Assembly (NCBI GenBank): GCA_044228045.1
Contig: JBGAVQ010000325.1
Span: 1 to 5,943 of the forward strand
Direction: 5' to 3'
DNA: 5,943 nt
Source of the DNA: JAXLVB01 sp044228045
GTDB taxonomy: Bacteria > Bacteroidota > Bacteroidia > Cytophagales > Spirosomataceae
This document shows, one piece after another, positions 5,504 through 5,943 of the stretch. Both the position numbers and the translations under genes were made by a program. Every line of letters starts with the position of its first letter. Within the stretch, counting starts at the first letter, position 1. The notes below the pieces were generated by a model, which searched no databases, was not told the origin of the DNA, and saw only the letters and a list, made by a program, of their open reading frames with translations.

Positions 5504-5520
5504 ACCGACCTCTGGTCGGT
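5504..5520. terminator. Hairpin between convergent GNAT and uridine phosphorylase genes, possible bidirectional terminator
   Basis: ACCGACC (5504-5510) and GGTCGGT (5514-5520) form a perfect 7-bp stem around a TCT loop, beginning two bases after the GNAT stop codon and ending 11 nt before the stop of the opposing gene. The position fits termination of both transcripts. Neither side has a proper T-run right after the stem (the plus side reads AACCCCATATTTT), so it may stabilise 3' ends or be a dispersed palindromic repeat rather than an intrinsic terminator. Confidence 0.5.
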
Positions 5521-5531
5521 AACCCCATATT

Positions 5532-5943
5532 TTACAATTCAGTAATTCGTTCCAGTACAGTTTCAATCATTTTTTCAACCCCCTTCTCGGGTTCTTTTGA
5601 AAATTGCTGTGTAACTCGGTTGGCTAAAATCGCTGAAATTGAGAGCATTTCATGGCCAAGTATGCTTCCAAATAAATAATAACCAGCCGTTTCCATTTCA
5701 AAATTAGTGAGCCGTTTGCCATCAAAACCAAAAGTTTGAAGCCGGCTAACGAACTCCGCTACTCTGGTATTAAACCTCAATTGCCGACCCTGTGGCGCAT
5801 AGAAGCCCGGGCAGGTCAAGGTGATTCCTTGATACCAACCAGCATTTAGTTCTTTTTCAAAATGTTGAAGTAGTATAGCAGAAGCACTGGCGGCGTAGGG
5901 CATCATTCGCAGTGAAAGCGCACTTTGAAGCTCTAAACAAAAT
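5532..5943 (-). CDS. udp: Uridine phosphorylase (nucleoside phosphorylase), C-terminal 136 residues; 5' end off the right edge
   Basis: Cytoplasmic enzyme of pyrimidine salvage that splits uridine with phosphate into uracil and ribose 1-phosphate. The reading frame is open to the right edge (visible residues begin FCLELQSALSLRMMPY), so the Met at 5906 is internal, not the start. Two substrate motifs are visible: TCPGFYAPQGR, matching the FYPGQER loop of E. coli Udp whose Gln and Arg bind uracil (here fragment Q51, R53), and NFEMET, matching the EME ribose-binding motif (E82-M83-E84). The QxR pair argues for uridine rather than purine nucleosides. The C-terminal helix (EKGVEKMIETVLERI) is complete and the TAA at 5532-5534 ends the gene. 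About half of a typical protein of this family is shown. It converges on the GNAT gene. Confidence 0.88.
   Translation of the reverse strand, partial: FCLELQSALSLRMMPYAASASAILLQHFEKELNAGWYQGITLTCPGFYAPQGRQLRFNTRVAEFVSRLQTFGFDGKRLTNFEMETAGYYLFGSILGHEMLSISAILANRVTQQFSKEPEKGVEKMIETVLERITEL

Overview
The window looks like chromosomal DNA of a Bacteroidota bacterium, most likely of the Cytophagales type. The base composition is AT-rich, genes lack Shine-Dalgarno sites, and several start sites carry the Bacteroidota -7 promoter box TAnnTTTG. The protein set fits too: a bacterial GH3 protein, a stand-alone SurE, and a QGR/FEME-type uridine phosphorylase. The assignment is an inference from these traits; no 16S or marker phylogeny is possible here.

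Left edge (1-268): the first 36 codons of a minus-strand gene read as the N-terminus of Cas6, the CRISPR RNA-processing endoribonuclease. The gene runs off the window, so any array or other cas genes would lie to the left. A short tandem repeat sits upstream of it. No CRISPR repeat-spacer array is present in the window.

Centre-left (269-2480): a minus-strand cation diffusion facilitator (CDF) metal exporter with a Cys/His-rich tail is divergent from a plus-strand two-gene unit, a Nudix hydrolase overlapping a LysE-type exporter by 4 nt. The 62-nt gap between the divergent genes has a TAnnTTTG box exactly 4 nt before each start codon. This suggests that both mRNAs are leaderless or nearly so.

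Centre-right (2560-4929): a minus-strand pair, surE (nucleotide 5'-phosphatase, GTG start) followed 45 nt later by a GH3-family acyl-acid adenylating/amidating enzyme, probably one transcript from a well-formed promoter upstream of surE. Right side (4999-5943): a plus-strand GNAT acetyltransferase converges on the C-terminal half of a minus-strand uridine phosphorylase, with a 7-bp perfect hairpin between them.

Most genes are housekeeping or small-molecule metabolism and transport. The potentially exciting system is the CRISPR-Cas locus whose first codons appear at base 108. Smaller points are the paired leaderless-type promoters, the variant active-site residues in the CDF, Nudix and SurE proteins, and a GACCTYTGGT repeat core shared by the two convergent intergenic regions.
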